Shown: positions 1 to 9,417, counted from the stretch's first letter. The stretch is DNA of 64,000 nucleotides from Mangrovivirga halotolerans (GCF_026241165.1 NZ_JAPFQN010000003.1:542028-606027); one strand, 5' to 3'. Notes: generated from the sequence alone by a model not told the origin. Made by a program: numbers and translations.

Positions 1-24
1 GAGATCAGGAAATAAAAAATTATT

Positions 25-55
25 AAAAGCACCTCTTGCAGGTGCTTTTTTATTT
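25..55 (+). terminator. Rho-independent terminator of an upstream gene
   Basis: Arms AAAAGCACCT (25-34) and AGGTGCTTTT (40-49) pair perfectly around a 5-nt loop and are followed by a T-rich run. It presumably ends a plus-strand gene lying left of the window. The rest of 1-320 holds no supportable gene; it contains a promoter-like box and a structured leader element, listed separately. Confidence 0.75.
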
Positions 56-119
56 TACGGACATTTTAACATCCCTATTTGTCTGAATATTATATGTTAA
101 CAATATTTTCTTTAAAATT

Positions 120-127
120 TAATTTTG
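120..127 (+). promoter_or_regulatory. Candidate promoter -7 box for the S51 peptidase
   Basis: TAATTTTG matches the Bacteroidota -7 consensus TAnnTTTG exactly. I do not see a clean -33 TTTG at the usual spacing. A start just downstream would give a leader of about 190 nt that contains the whole element at 171-266. Confidence 0.45.
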
Positions 128-170
128 TTTAAAGATTGATTTTTTATTAATATTGGAATCAATGAAAGTG

Positions 171-266
171 AATTACGAACATATTAATCCTAAACTTCGT
201 GACTTATCGGGTGGTTTTAAGCCGATAAGCCTTCGTAATTTACAGCCTGTCTTTGATTGTTAGCAC
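171..266 (+). promoter_or_regulatory. Structured leader element, copy A (candidate cis-regulatory RNA)
   Basis: An outer stem AATTACGAA (171-179) with TTCGTAATT (232-240) is perfect over 9 bp. An inner hairpin CTTATCGG (203-210) with CCGATAAG (222-229) is perfect over 8 bp. A single-stranded part lies between the two 5' arms (180-202). The 3' end (241-266) carries TACAGCC, TTTGA and TGTTA blocks in which ACAG (242-245) can pair with TTGT (257-260). The same 3' sequence recurs at 2402-2427 and, on the minus strand, at 46635-46658. I do not recognise it as a known riboswitch class. A protein operator is the alternative, but the preserved pairing favours RNA. Confidence 0.6.
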
Positions 267-320
267 ATTCTTTTTGTTTCATATCGAATTCAATTAGAAC
301 TAATCTATGTGTTAACGTAA

Positions 321-2318
321 ATGAAATCTATAATTCCATTTTTTATTTTCTTAGTGGTAATAAGTCTTTCTGTAAAAGGTCAGGGGAAATTACTTCTTGT
401 GGGAGGAGGATCAGAAAAAGATCAATCCTGGGGATGGAGTAATGCTCCTTACAAATGGGCAATTGACAATAGTGAAAACAAAAAGGTCGCTATTTTAACT
501 TATGAAGAGAATCCATCTCAATGGCTGCCAGATTATTTTATTTCTCTTGGTGCGACAGCATCTTTTAATGTTTCGGTACCGGATAGGGTTTTAGCTCAAA
601 ATAGTGATATTTATAATCTTCTGGTCAGTGCTGATGTTATTTTCATTAAAGGTGGGGATCAGTCAATTTATTACCAGGAGTATAAAAGTACCAAAGTAGA
701 AGAGGCAATTCATACGGTATATAGCAGGGGTGGAGTAATCTGTGGTACAAGCGCAGGAATGGCAATTTTAGGAGGTGTGGACTATACAGCTGAAAGATCT
801 GGCGTTTATCCGGATCAGACATTAGAAAATGTCAATCTCTCAGATATCACCTTAAAAAATGATTTTTTACCTTTCAAACCCGGATATATTTTTGATACCC
901 ATTTTACAGAAAGAGGCAGATTTACCCGGTTAATTCACTTTATAGCAAGATATTATATTGATCAAAATAAATTAATAAAAGGTATTGGTGTAGATGATCA
1001 AACGGCTTTAGCAATTGATGAAAATAACCTTGCAACTTTATATGGTACCGGTGGTGCTCATTTTTATTATTTTGAAAACTCAGCTCCCCAAATAATTAAT
1101 AATCAACTCATTGGAGAGGGGATTAAGACTTTTTCAATTATTCATGGGCAATCAGTCGATTTAAATAAAATAAATGCCAGGCCAAACTATGAAGAGTCAT
1201 CACATGTGACAACCGGTAAAGCAGATAAGATAATTTTTGCTCAAGAGCAAACTAAGTTTGCTGAATTGGAAGCTTTATTTACAGATTTTTTTCTGGATGT
1301 TGATAGTGCTATATTGATTAGTAATCCCGGAGATTCTGAAGCGGGTATTTTGGCAAATGAACTGAGGAATTCTTTTGATTCTGAAATAACATGGATTGAA
1401 CTTAGTGAAGCCAGCAATAGTGCACTACAAGTAGGGCTTAGAAATAAGATCAGGCAGGCAAGGCATTTTGTTATTTTTAATGTAAATCCGATAGAGATTG
1501 AAAATTTTTCTTCCGGACAAACAGGAGAATTACTAAAAAAAGCAATTAATAATTCCGGAGTCACATTAGCAGCTATTGGATCTTCAGCGAAAGCAATTGG
1601 AGAAAGGTACTGCCATAACTGTGAGAATGATCCTGCAGCTTCTTATACTGGCTCTCTTCAGTTTAGTGAAGGATTTAATCTCATCTCATCTACGATAGTA
1701 ATTGCAGATACTTATGCTTTTTCAACCGATTTTTATGAGAATCTAACTTCTGCGGGACATTGGGCTGCAATAAATTATGATTTAAGCAATTCGATATTTT
1801 TACAAGATGAAACCTATCTAAAAATTTCAGGTTCAGAAGATAAAGCTAACCTGAGTGTACATGGTACAGTTCCTGGGATAATATTTCATAATCAGGCAAC
1901 AGAATATAGTAGAGTGAAATTTGGAAATGACGCCAATGGTTCAACCCGTCAGATAGTAGGATTTAATAATGGCTCATATTCCTTTGCTAATGAAAATTAT
2001 TTTATCTCAATTGGAGATTATAATGCTAAAGAACCAGAAGATCTGGGTTGGGAAAATAATGAAAATCCCATAACAGGAATTAATGACTTAAAAACCAATG
2101 TCAAATTATTTCAGGATGGGAATTCGCTTTGGTTTGATTCTGAGAAGCATAAGAAATTAAATGTCAGTGCTTATTCAATTACTGGTCAGGAGTTAGTTAA
2201 TACCAGAGCATTTAGTAACGAAAAAATCAGGTTTCAAGAAAAATCTCATACTATTATACTGGTATTGTTGACAGATATTGAAAATAATGTTATTTTAATA
2301 AACAAATTCCTATTGTAG
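321..2318 (+). CDS. Secreted tandem-domain peptidase S51 (cyanophycinase-like) with T9SS tail
   Basis: This is a 665-aa secreted serine peptidase of the S51/cyanophycinase family, which cuts cyanophycin-type aspartyl isopeptide polymers. A signal peptide ends near residue 21. The first S51 domain (about 22-285) has GGDQ (111-114), the nucleophile elbow GTSAG (142-146, Ser144), DTHF with His194, and GIGVDDQTA (221-229). Residues about 326-510 look like a second, degenerate copy: GSSAK at 420-424 replaces GTSAG, DTYAF at 463-467 replaces DTHF, and GGDQ is lost. The last 75 or so residues resemble a type IX sorting domain, so the protein is probably extracellular or surface bound. The S51 family is clear; the polymer substrate is inferred. 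The gene sits behind leader copy A and starts the uptake locus. Confidence 0.85.
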   Translation: MKSIIPFFIFLVVISLSVKGQGKLLLVGGGSEKDQSWGWSNAPYKWAIDNSENKKVAILTYEENPSQWLPDYFISLGATASFNVSVPDRVLAQNSDIYNLLVSADVIFIKGGDQSIYYQEYKSTKVEEAIHTVYSRGGVICGTSAGMAILGGVDYTAERSGVYPDQTLENVNLSDITLKNDFLPFKPGYIFDTHFTERGRFTRLIHFIARYYIDQNKLIKGIGVDDQTALAIDENNLATLYGTGGAHFYYFENSAPQIINNQLIGEGIKTFSIIHGQSVDLNKINARPNYEESSHVTTGKADKIIFAQEQTKFAELEALFTDFFLDVDSAILISNPGDSEAGILANELRNSFDSEITWIELSEASNSALQVGLRNKIRQARHFVIFNVNPIEIENFSSGQTGELLKKAINNSGVTLAAIGSSAKAIGERYCHNCENDPAASYTGSLQFSEGFNLISSTIVIADTYAFSTDFYENLTSAGHWAAINYDLSNSIFLQDETYLKISGSEDKANLSVHGTVPGIIFHNQATEYSRVKFGNDANGSTRQIVGFNNGSYSFANENYFISIGDYNAKEPEDLGWENNENPITGINDLKTNVKLFQDGNSLWFDSEKHKKLNVSAYSITGQELVNTRAFSNEKIRFQEKSHTIILVLLTDIENNVILINKFLL

Positions 2319-2345
2319 TAAAGCTTTGAATTCGAATATTATAAA

Positions 2346-2427
2346 TATCGGTTCCAGAGAGATACCTGTGCAGGCTGCCAAGTCTTTGCAACAGATGGGG
2401 TTACAGCCAATTTTTGACTGTTAACAT
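2346..2427 (+). promoter_or_regulatory. Structured leader element, copy B (upstream of susC)
   Basis: The 3' block at 2402-2427 matches copy A: TACAGCC, TTTGA, TGTTA in the same order and spacing, with ACAG (2403-2406) able to pair with CTGT (2418-2421). Upstream, TTCC at 2352-2355 and CCTGTGCA at 2365-2372 align with the 5' segment of the other copies. TGTGCA (2367-2372) pairs with TGCAACA (2387-2393) with one bulged base. An outer stem like that of copy A is only weakly possible here, through several G-U pairs. It lies about 97 nt before the susC start. Confidence 0.5.
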
Positions 2428-2524
2428 ACTCCTTTAAGTCAACCAATGGATATTGACCTGACCGGGTCTTTATCAAACTCATATTATTAATACTTAAAGT
2501 AATTAAAAACTAAACTATAACCTT

Positions 2525-5500
2525 ATGAAGCAATTAGGACTATTTTGTCTGTTGCTCTTATCAGGATTCTCTGCTGTATCAGTTAATGCACAGCAGATAG
2601 TCAAAGGTAAAGTCACAGACTTTCAGTCAGGAGAACCAGTGCCAGGCACTAATGTGCTGGTAAAAGGGACTTCCAGGGGAACTACTACCAATTTTGAAGG
2701 GGAATATAATCTTCAGTTGCAACAAGGAGATTCAATATTGATTTTTTCCAGCGTTGGTTTCGAAACTGAAGAAGTTTCTGTAAATGGGCGTACTCAAATT
2801 AACGTCACACTAATGTCTGATATTCAATCGCTCAAAGAAGTGGTTGTGGTCGGATATGGGACTCAAAAGAAGCAGGATATTTCTTCTTCAGTATCCACAA
2901 TCGATCAATCCGAGTTTAATGATATTCCTACAAGTAGTTTTGATGCAGCAATTCAGGGACGTGCCTCAGGATTAAATATTTCTTCTCCCTCTGGTACCCC
3001 TGGAGGACAAACAAACATTAATATCAGGGGAGCAACTTCTATTTCAGCTTCTTCGCAACCGTTATTCATTATTGATGGTATTCCTGTAGAGGTGAAAAAT
3101 AACTCAGTACTGAGTAGTAATATTCAACCAATAAATCCATTAGCTGAATTAAATCCAAATGATATTGAGTCTGTTACTGTATTAAAAGATGCATCAGCAG
3201 CAGCAATTTATGGATCAAGAGGTGCGAATGGTGTGATTCTCATCACTACCAAAAGAGGATCAGCAGGTCGAGATAAATTGAATATTGGGTATTATGCCGG
3301 CTTTTCAGAGGCTACGAATGTTCCAGATATGATGTCATCATCAGAATGGATCGGGTTTTTAAATGCAGCAGCTGAGTTCGATGGATTGGGACAAAACTAT
3401 TGGAATGAAATTCTTGGTAACCCAAATAACCCGGATCTTCCGAACTATAATGTTTACGATGAAATACTTCGTACAGGTACTATAAATAATGCGGATATCA
3501 GTTATTCCGGAGGAACTGAGAAGTTCAATTACTACCTGTCTGGTAATTACTTTGATCAAAAAGGTATTCAGGTAGGACAGGGATATGAAAGAATATCAGG
3601 AAGGGTCAATGTTGATTACAGCCCAAATGACAAAGTGAAAATATCTACCACTACCTTTCTAGCCAGAGGCTTTCATGAAAGAACTATTGGAGAAAATGAT
3701 GAATACGGTGTAATAGTAAATGCTCAGGCATGGGATCCGAGATTCCCACTGGTTGATGAAAACGGAGTTTACGTAAATCCTTTCGATACCTATAGTTGGT
3801 GGGCTTTAGAAAATCCTCTTTTGATTGCCCGGGAATATGTTAATACTTCCAAAAATTCAAGATTGCAATCTTCACTTAGTCTTGAATGGTACATCACACC
3901 GAACCTGACATTTAAATCTAGTGGAGGTCTGGATTACAACTCTCTGATAGATCGCGGATTTGTACCAAAAGGCTATAACCAGACAGATATCGGATTAGGG
4001 ACTTATGGTACTTTCCAATCATCGAGCTGGATCAATGAAAATACTCTGAAATATACCAATACATTCAATGATGATCATTTCTTTGACGCCTTAGTTGGCA
4101 TTACTTTCCAGGAATCAGTTGAAGAGTTTTCTGTGATCGATGCTTCCGGATATTCAACTAACCAGGTCATTTCGACTGCAGCGGCAGGTCAGATCACCAA
4201 TGCCTCAGACGGAGGTTTCAGATTTGGATTGGTGTCTTATCTTGCTCGTCTGAATTATACTTATGACGACCGGTATACTTTCACTTTTACAGGAAGAGCT
4301 GATGGTTCAAGTAGATTTGGTGAAAACAATAAATTCGGTTTTTTCCCATCAGGGTCTGCAGGCTGGAATGTTCACAATGAATCATTCTTTCCAGACGATT
4401 CATTCCTTTCTACTCTTAAATTACGAGGGTCTTACGGAGCAATTGGTAACCAGTCTATTGGCAGTACAATCGCAGAAGCTACCTATCGTAGTTCAGCAGG
4501 TTATGCAGGTGAAGGAGGTTCTTCAGCGCTTCAACTGGGTAATCCTGATCTTACCTGGGAGAAAACAGTTCAGTCTGATATAGGTATAGATATCGGATTT
4601 TTTGATAACCGACTTGAAGTGACTGCTGATTATTTCAAGAAGGATACAGATGGCTTGCTTTTAAATGCAGATATTCCGGGATCAACAGGCTTCCGCTCAT
4701 TAATATCTAACAATGGAAATATTATTAATGAGGGGGTCGAATTGTCATTAAATACTATAAATATAGAAAGCGGAGATTTCAGATGGACATCATCATTTAA
4801 TATAACATGGTTAGAGAATGAAGTGATCGATGTGATTAATGATGGTGAAATTTTGAGTCGAAATTTTATCCTTAAAGAAGGAGAGCCGTTAAGCACTTTT
4901 TATCTGATCAAATTTCTTGGTGTAGATCCGCAGACCGGAGATGCAGTATTTCTGGATGCAAACAGCGATGGGATAATCAATCTGGACGACAGGGTAGTAG
5001 CTGGAAATGCACAACCTGATTATTATGGCGGATTTACTAATAACTTTAGCTACAGAGGGTGGAGCCTGAGTGTTTTCTTCCAGTTCCAGCACGGAAACCA
5101 GATATTTAACCAAAGCAGGTATGCTTTTGAAAATTATGGTACTCTGAAGGGCGGTATACCATTTGGTAATCAGAACGCCCGATCTCTGGATTACTGGAAA
5201 GAGCCAGGCGATATAACAGATATTCCAAGACCAAGTCATGCTGATGAGTTTTCTCCTGAAGCACAATTTCAACGGTTTTCAACCCAATATCTCGAAGATG
5301 GTAGCTACTTGAGACTTAAAAATGTAAGACTGGGATATACATTCCCGGCGGGTAGTCTTGAGAGAATGAAATTGCAATCTTTAACGATCTACGGTCAGGC
5401 TCAAAACCTTTTGACTTTTACGAATTATTTAGGTTTTGATCCGGAGGTAAGTACCAATACTGCTTCTGATGGTTCGTTGAATACCCTTCAAGGTGAGGAC

Positions 5501-5557
5501 TTCGGTACGCTAGGACAAGCCAGGACTATTACGATCGGTTTAAATATAGGATTATAA
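2525..5557 (+). CDS. SusC/RagA-family TonB-linked outer-membrane transporter
   Basis: This 1010-aa outer-membrane importer is the barrel partner of a SusC/SusD pair. It takes up oligomers too large for porins, using TonB energy. A signal peptide ends around residue 23. Next come a carboxypeptidase-D-regulatory-like domain (about 25-105), a TonB-box-like stretch EVVVVGYG, and a plug with INIRGATSIS, LFIIDGIPVE and DASAAAIYGSRGANGVI. The rest is the 22-strand barrel, ending in an aromatic-poor IGLNIGL. Family length is typical. It is separated from susD by one base. The co-encoded S51 peptidases point to a peptide-type substrate, as for RagAB, rather than a glycan; that is inference. Leader copy B precedes it. 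Confidence 0.95.
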   Translation: MKQLGLFCLLLLSGFSAVSVNAQQIVKGKVTDFQSGEPVPGTNVLVKGTSRGTTTNFEGEYNLQLQQGDSILIFSSVGFETEEVSVNGRTQINVTLMSDIQSLKEVVVVGYGTQKKQDISSSVSTIDQSEFNDIPTSSFDAAIQGRASGLNISSPSGTPGGQTNINIRGATSISASSQPLFIIDGIPVEVKNNSVLSSNIQPINPLAELNPNDIESVTVLKDASAAAIYGSRGANGVILITTKRGSAGRDKLNIGYYAGFSEATNVPDMMSSSEWIGFLNAAAEFDGLGQNYWNEILGNPNNPDLPNYNVYDEILRTGTINNADISYSGGTEKFNYYLSGNYFDQKGIQVGQGYERISGRVNVDYSPNDKVKISTTTFLARGFHERTIGENDEYGVIVNAQAWDPRFPLVDENGVYVNPFDTYSWWALENPLLIAREYVNTSKNSRLQSSLSLEWYITPNLTFKSSGGLDYNSLIDRGFVPKGYNQTDIGLGTYGTFQSSSWINENTLKYTNTFNDDHFFDALVGITFQESVEEFSVIDASGYSTNQVISTAAAGQITNASDGGFRFGLVSYLARLNYTYDDRYTFTFTGRADGSSRFGENNKFGFFPSGSAGWNVHNESFFPDDSFLSTLKLRGSYGAIGNQSIGSTIAEATYRSSAGYAGEGGSSALQLGNPDLTWEKTVQSDIGIDIGFFDNRLEVTADYFKKDTDGLLLNADIPGSTGFRSLISNNGNIINEGVELSLNTINIESGDFRWTSSFNITWLENEVIDVINDGEILSRNFILKEGEPLSTFYLIKFLGVDPQTGDAVFLDANSDGIINLDDRVVAGNAQPDYYGGFTNNFSYRGWSLSVFFQFQHGNQIFNQSRYAFENYGTLKGGIPFGNQNARSLDYWKEPGDITDIPRPSHADEFSPEAQFQRFSTQYLEDGSYLRLKNVRLGYTFPAGSLERMKLQSLTIYGQAQNLLTFTNYLGFDPEVSTNTASDGSLNTLQGEDFGTLGQARTITIGLNIGL

Positions 5558-5558
5558 T

Positions 5559-6893
5559 ATGAAGACCATGAAGAAAATAATATATACACTAACAGCAATT
5601 TTAACCTTTTCCAGCTGCGATTTGCTGGATCAGGAATTGCCCAATACAATCCCTACGGACGAAGCTATAGTTGACAGAGTATCAGCTGAAGCAGCTGTAG
5701 TTGGGTTGTATAATGAAATGCAGGATGGTAGCCTCTATGGTTCTGATGCTGTTTATGCTACTGAATTAATGGCTAAAAATATGAAAGCTGTAAAGTTCCA
5801 GGCCGTATGGCAGGAGTTAGGCTCGGGCATTGTGCCTTCAGCTAACTTTCATGTTGAAGACAGCTGGATCGCCTGGTATAGCATTGTAAATAATGCAAAT
5901 AATATAATCGTTAAGGTGCCGGGTTTAAATGATGTTTCAGAGAGTGAGGCTGCTGAATATACAGGAACTGCCCATTTCAGTCGTGCATTAGCCCATTTTG
6001 AATTACTCAGACAGTGGGGTGAATACTGGGATATCTCAAGTGAATATGGTATTCCTCTTCCAACTGAGGTAGCAACGGCTCCTGTAGTTACTCCGCGTTC
6101 TAATGTTTCAGATGCTTATACTCTTATAGAAAGTGATCTATTTAAAGCTATCGACAGACTTCCTGCGGCGGGTGATCCTATTTTTGCTAATAAAGGTGCT
6201 GCTGAAGCTCTTATGGCGAGAGTTAAATTGTATCAAGGTGAGTATGATTCTGCATATTACTACGCTAACGATGTGATTGAAAACTTTGATTACGATTTAC
6301 AGGAAGACTATGTTGACATATTTTCTGAAGGAACATCAGAATCAATTTTCGAAGTCGATTTCACTCAGCAGGACTTTAGTAACTATACATTTTTAATGTT
6401 TGGTACAGAAGCTGAAATAGTGATGACTGATGAAGCAGCAGAGATGTATCAGAGTAACGATGAGAGAGGAGTGCTAATAGAAAATATTGGTAATTTTTTC
6501 CGATGTACAAAATACGGAACTAATCAGGATAATGGTGAAGGAAATGCATTTGTAATACGACTTGCAGAAATGTATTTGATCAGAGCTGAGGCCACCTCTA
6601 GAAATAATGGCCCGACAACTGGCCTGCCAGATATCAATGTTTTGAGAGCCAGGGCAGGTCTTGGACCCGTAGATGCATCATCTGTTAATTCAATTGCAGA
6701 TTTCAATGATGTCCTGACGAGGGAAGCAAGACTGGAATTTCCGGCCGAGGGAGTTTACTGGTATTATCTGTCAAGGTTAGGTAAGCTCGAGGAAGTGCTT
6801 AATCGTGAATCATTCAGGAGGATTTATCCGGTTCCGTTAAGGGAATTGAATATCACTGATGATCAGGCTATTTTTCAAAATCCGGGATATTAA
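5559..6893 (+). CDS. SusD/RagB-family surface lipoprotein
   Basis: This is the substrate-binding lid of the SusC transporter encoded one base upstream. The N-terminus has a lipoprotein signal with lipobox FSSC (Cys20 counting from the first ATG; a second ATG three codons in is equally possible). The helical TPR-like body shows the usual SusD signatures: ARALAHFELLRQWG-like helix near 145, a C-terminal RLAEMYLIRAEA segment, DINVLRARAGL, and a final IYPVPLRELN. At 444 aa it is short for the family, which usually runs to 480-600 aa, suggesting a compact ligand site. Surface exposed, acting with SusC to capture the products of the extracellular peptidase (inferred). Confidence 0.93.
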   Translation: MKTMKKIIYTLTAILTFSSCDLLDQELPNTIPTDEAIVDRVSAEAAVVGLYNEMQDGSLYGSDAVYATELMAKNMKAVKFQAVWQELGSGIVPSANFHVEDSWIAWYSIVNNANNIIVKVPGLNDVSESEAAEYTGTAHFSRALAHFELLRQWGEYWDISSEYGIPLPTEVATAPVVTPRSNVSDAYTLIESDLFKAIDRLPAAGDPIFANKGAAEALMARVKLYQGEYDSAYYYANDVIENFDYDLQEDYVDIFSEGTSESIFEVDFTQQDFSNYTFLMFGTEAEIVMTDEAAEMYQSNDERGVLIENIGNFFRCTKYGTNQDNGEGNAFVIRLAEMYLIRAEATSRNNGPTTGLPDINVLRARAGLGPVDASSVNSIADFNDVLTREARLEFPAEGVYWYYLSRLGKLEEVLNRESFRRIYPVPLRELNITDDQAIFQNPGY

Positions 6894-6904
6894 AATTAGA
6901 AGAT

Positions 6905-8266
6905 ATGATGAAATATTTTAAAATATATAGTCTTCTGGTGCTGACCTTTCTTTTTGTCTTTACTGCTTGTGATGACGAAGAAAACATTCCGGCTCCGGAA
7001 GCAGGTTTTACCTTGCCTTCCACAACATTCAAGGCAAGAGAAGTAATTACTCCGACCAATACTTCAGAGAATGGAGCAACTTACCAATGGTCGCTGGGTA
7101 ACGGTGAATTGATATACGGTGAATCACCTTCATTTTCCTACTCCACAGAAGGTTCATATACACTGATATTGGTAGTTCAAAACGAAGGTGGTTCCAGTAA
7201 ACTGGATCAAACGATAACAATATCAGGAATATTACCAGTTGCTTCGTTTGCAGTGGAGAATGTTGACAGATTGATCGCAGATAGTGATATAGTATTCAAT
7301 AATACCTCTCTAGATGGAGTGACTTATGAATGGGATTTTGGAGATGGTTCAACTTCTACCGATACAAACCCTGTTCACAAATATGCACAACCAGGAATTT
7401 ATACTGTTACATTAATAGTGACAAATGAAGATGGTAGTGCTGAATATTCACAGGATATTACCATCCGAACCAGGCCTGATGAGCTGTACTTTATGGATCC
7501 TTCGGATTTTTTCCTTAGAAGAACGTTGCTTGGATCAGATGTGATCACTCAGGATCTTGTTGAGATGCCAGGCTGGGGTGTAGGTATTTCATATAACCCG
7601 GTTGACGGAATGGTTTACATCACCGATGCAGATAACGTTGATGAATCTGTTAATAAAGTTTGGAGACTTAACCCTGATGGGAGTGGGCTGGAAGAGCTGG
7701 TTACAGGTCTGACTGAACCATGGCTGATCGATGTAGATGGAAATGCAGGATATATGTTCTGGACAGACTTTTCTACAGGTGATTTGAAACGAGCGAATCT
7801 TGACGGAACCGATGTGCAAACTATTGCAACTTACCTGGATGGGTTTGAGTATCCGGAAGGTATTTCAGTTTATAATGGGAATGTTTATCTCAACGACCCG
7901 GTGCTTGATGGAATTTTGAAAGTCTCATATGATGGCTCTTCAGTAGAACAAATTATTCCTGAAATAGGAGGAATCGGTATAGGTATAGACAAAACAAATG
8001 AAACGATCTATTTCCATGATCAGGATGCTGGAGCAATAAAACGAGCCGATCTTGAGGGAAATGTGGAAGAAGGTTGGGCAATTAATTTGGTCGATACAGC
8101 TGACAGGATTTACGGTATTTCTATTGATGTTAGTACAGGTAAAATTTATTGGACTAACAGAGATAGTGGCTTGATCGGAGCAGCAGATCTTTCTGGTGAA
8201 AATGTGGAGACACTTGCCGGATCACTTTCTAGTCCGAGAGGTTTAACACTCATTAAAAATCAATGA
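6905..8266 (+). CDS. Surface lipoprotein: two PKD domains and YWTD-like beta-propeller
   Basis: A 453-aa lipoprotein with lipobox FTAC (Cys22). Two PKD-type domains follow (about 30-108 and 110-190), the second with the typical YEWDFGDGS and NPVHKYAQPGIYTVTL motifs. The remaining 260 or so residues form a propeller with repeated blades resembling LDL-receptor class B/NHL repeats, such as MFWTDFSTGDLKRANLDGT and IYWTNRDSGLIGAADLSG. No catalytic motif is visible. It follows susD by 11 bp, the position taken by SusE/SusF-type auxiliary binding proteins in glycan loci, so a surface ligand-binding role is likely. The ligand is unknown. It overlaps the next gene by 4 bp, which indicates translational coupling. 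Confidence 0.8.
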   Translation: MMKYFKIYSLLVLTFLFVFTACDDEENIPAPEAGFTLPSTTFKAREVITPTNTSENGATYQWSLGNGELIYGESPSFSYSTEGSYTLILVVQNEGGSSKLDQTITISGILPVASFAVENVDRLIADSDIVFNNTSLDGVTYEWDFGDGSTSTDTNPVHKYAQPGIYTVTLIVTNEDGSAEYSQDITIRTRPDELYFMDPSDFFLRRTLLGSDVITQDLVEMPGWGVGISYNPVDGMVYITDADNVDESVNKVWRLNPDGSGLEELVTGLTEPWLIDVDGNAGYMFWTDFSTGDLKRANLDGTDVQTIATYLDGFEYPEGISVYNGNVYLNDPVLDGILKVSYDGSSVEQIIPEIGGIGIGIDKTNETIYFHDQDAGAIKRADLEGNVEEGWAINLVDTADRIYGISIDVSTGKIYWTNRDSGLIGAADLSGENVETLAGSLSSPRGLTLIKNQ

Positions 8267-9417
8267 TCATGAAAACATTTAAAATATTAATAATGTCTGT
8301 TTTCATCCTTTTATTTATAGCTGGATGTAAAGAAGAAGAACCATTGATCCCTCCATTTACGATTGTTAAAGCAGATTTTACTTATCAATTGGATAATGAT
8401 CAGTTTGCTCCGGCAACTGCAACTTTTGATAGTGATGCTGTCTTTACAGAAGGGGATGATATTTCTTATTACTGGGCTTTTGGAGATGGGGAATCCTCTG
8501 AGGAAGCCAATCCTACTCATCTCTATACAGAGCCTGGATTTTATGAGGTAACGCTAACCGTAGTAGGTCAAGGGGATACAGATAGTAAAACTACTACAAT
8601 CGAGGTAAGGGATCCTAACAGGTCTTACTTCCCGGTAATTGTTGCTTCAAATTCAGGTAAAAGGATTTATGATGCTCAAACAGGAATTCTTGATGTATCC
8701 CTTGATGTTTCTCCGTTTGATATCGCAATCGATTCGGTGAGGGAAAAGATCTATTTTACTGCTACTGATGCCGGTGCTGTTTTTTCTCTGGGATTTAATG
8801 ATGATGTTCCGGAAATGGTTGTAGATGGATTTTCAAATCCTCATGGTATAGCATTAGACGAGGCCTCAGGAAATGCTTATGTAGTAGACAGGGGTGGCAA
8901 TGCTGTTTACACGGTTGATCTTGAAAATAGCACAAAAACGAACTTGTTTTCAGATTCACAGGAAGCAACATTTTCTTTGCCTGAAGGAATAGATTATTTC
9001 CAGGGATTTGTCTATATAACTGCTGTAGATTTTGACGCTGAAGCAGTATGGAAAGTCAATGTTTCTGATGGAAGTTTCGAAAGGATTATCGGATATTCCG
9101 CAGGAGGCTATGGATATTCAATCGCAGTGGACCAGGAAAGTGATATGATCTATTTTCACAATGATGAAGGGCCAGAATTTTTAAGTGCAGGACTAGATGG
9201 TACTAATGTCAGTACGCTTGTTGCACCCGCAGGTGATAATAATGGAGTAGATGGAAGAAGTTTCGGGATATCGATTTCTTATGCTGAGGGGAAGGTTTAC
9301 TGGACAGAAGCCGGAAACGGACTTTTAAAAAGGGCGAATTTCGACGGAACTGAGGTTCAGACTATTGCATCGGGTCTTACTGATCCGGTCGGAATACAAA
9401 TAGTAGGTATTCAGTAA
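8263..9417 (+). CDS. Surface lipoprotein: PKD domain and YWTD-like beta-propeller
   Basis: A 384-aa lipoprotein, related in plan to the preceding gene but with one PKD domain. Lipobox FIAGC places the lipidated Cys at residue 22 from the ATG at 8263; an ATG two codons later (8269) is an alternative start. The PKD domain (about 35-120) has YYWAFGDGESS and NPTHLYTEPGFYEVTL. A propeller follows with IYFTATDAGAVF, PHGIALDEASGNAYVVD and VYWTEAGNGLLKRANFDGT. No catalytic residues are recognised. It probably arose by duplication of the neighbour and acts on the cell surface with SusCD, an inference from position. The start overlaps the upstream stop (ATGA). Confidence 0.78.
   Translation: MIMKTFKILIMSVFILLFIAGCKEEEPLIPPFTIVKADFTYQLDNDQFAPATATFDSDAVFTEGDDISYYWAFGDGESSEEANPTHLYTEPGFYEVTLTVVGQGDTDSKTTTIEVRDPNRSYFPVIVASNSGKRIYDAQTGILDVSLDVSPFDIAIDSVREKIYFTATDAGAVFSLGFNDDVPEMVVDGFSNPHGIALDEASGNAYVVDRGGNAVYTVDLENSTKTNLFSDSQEATFSLPEGIDYFQGFVYITAVDFDAEAVWKVNVSDGSFERIIGYSAGGYGYSIAVDQESDMIYFHNDEGPEFLSAGLDGTNVSTLVAPAGDNNGVDGRSFGISISYAEGKVYWTEAGNGLLKRANFDGTEVQTIASGLTDPVGIQIVGIQ

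Noticed and set aside
2348..2402. Perfect outer stem in leader copy B like that of copy A
   Set aside because: The only pairing found (GGTTCCA with TGGGGTT) needs four G-U pairs, so it is not claimed.
2319..2524. TPP, glycine or cobalamin riboswitch in the susC leader
   Set aside because: None of the conserved cores of those classes (for example CTGAGA, or the GCCACTG box) is present.
4263..5272. Overlapping open frames within susC on both strands
   Set aside because: They lack signal peptides, family motifs and starts with context, and they lie wholly inside a strong SusC match.
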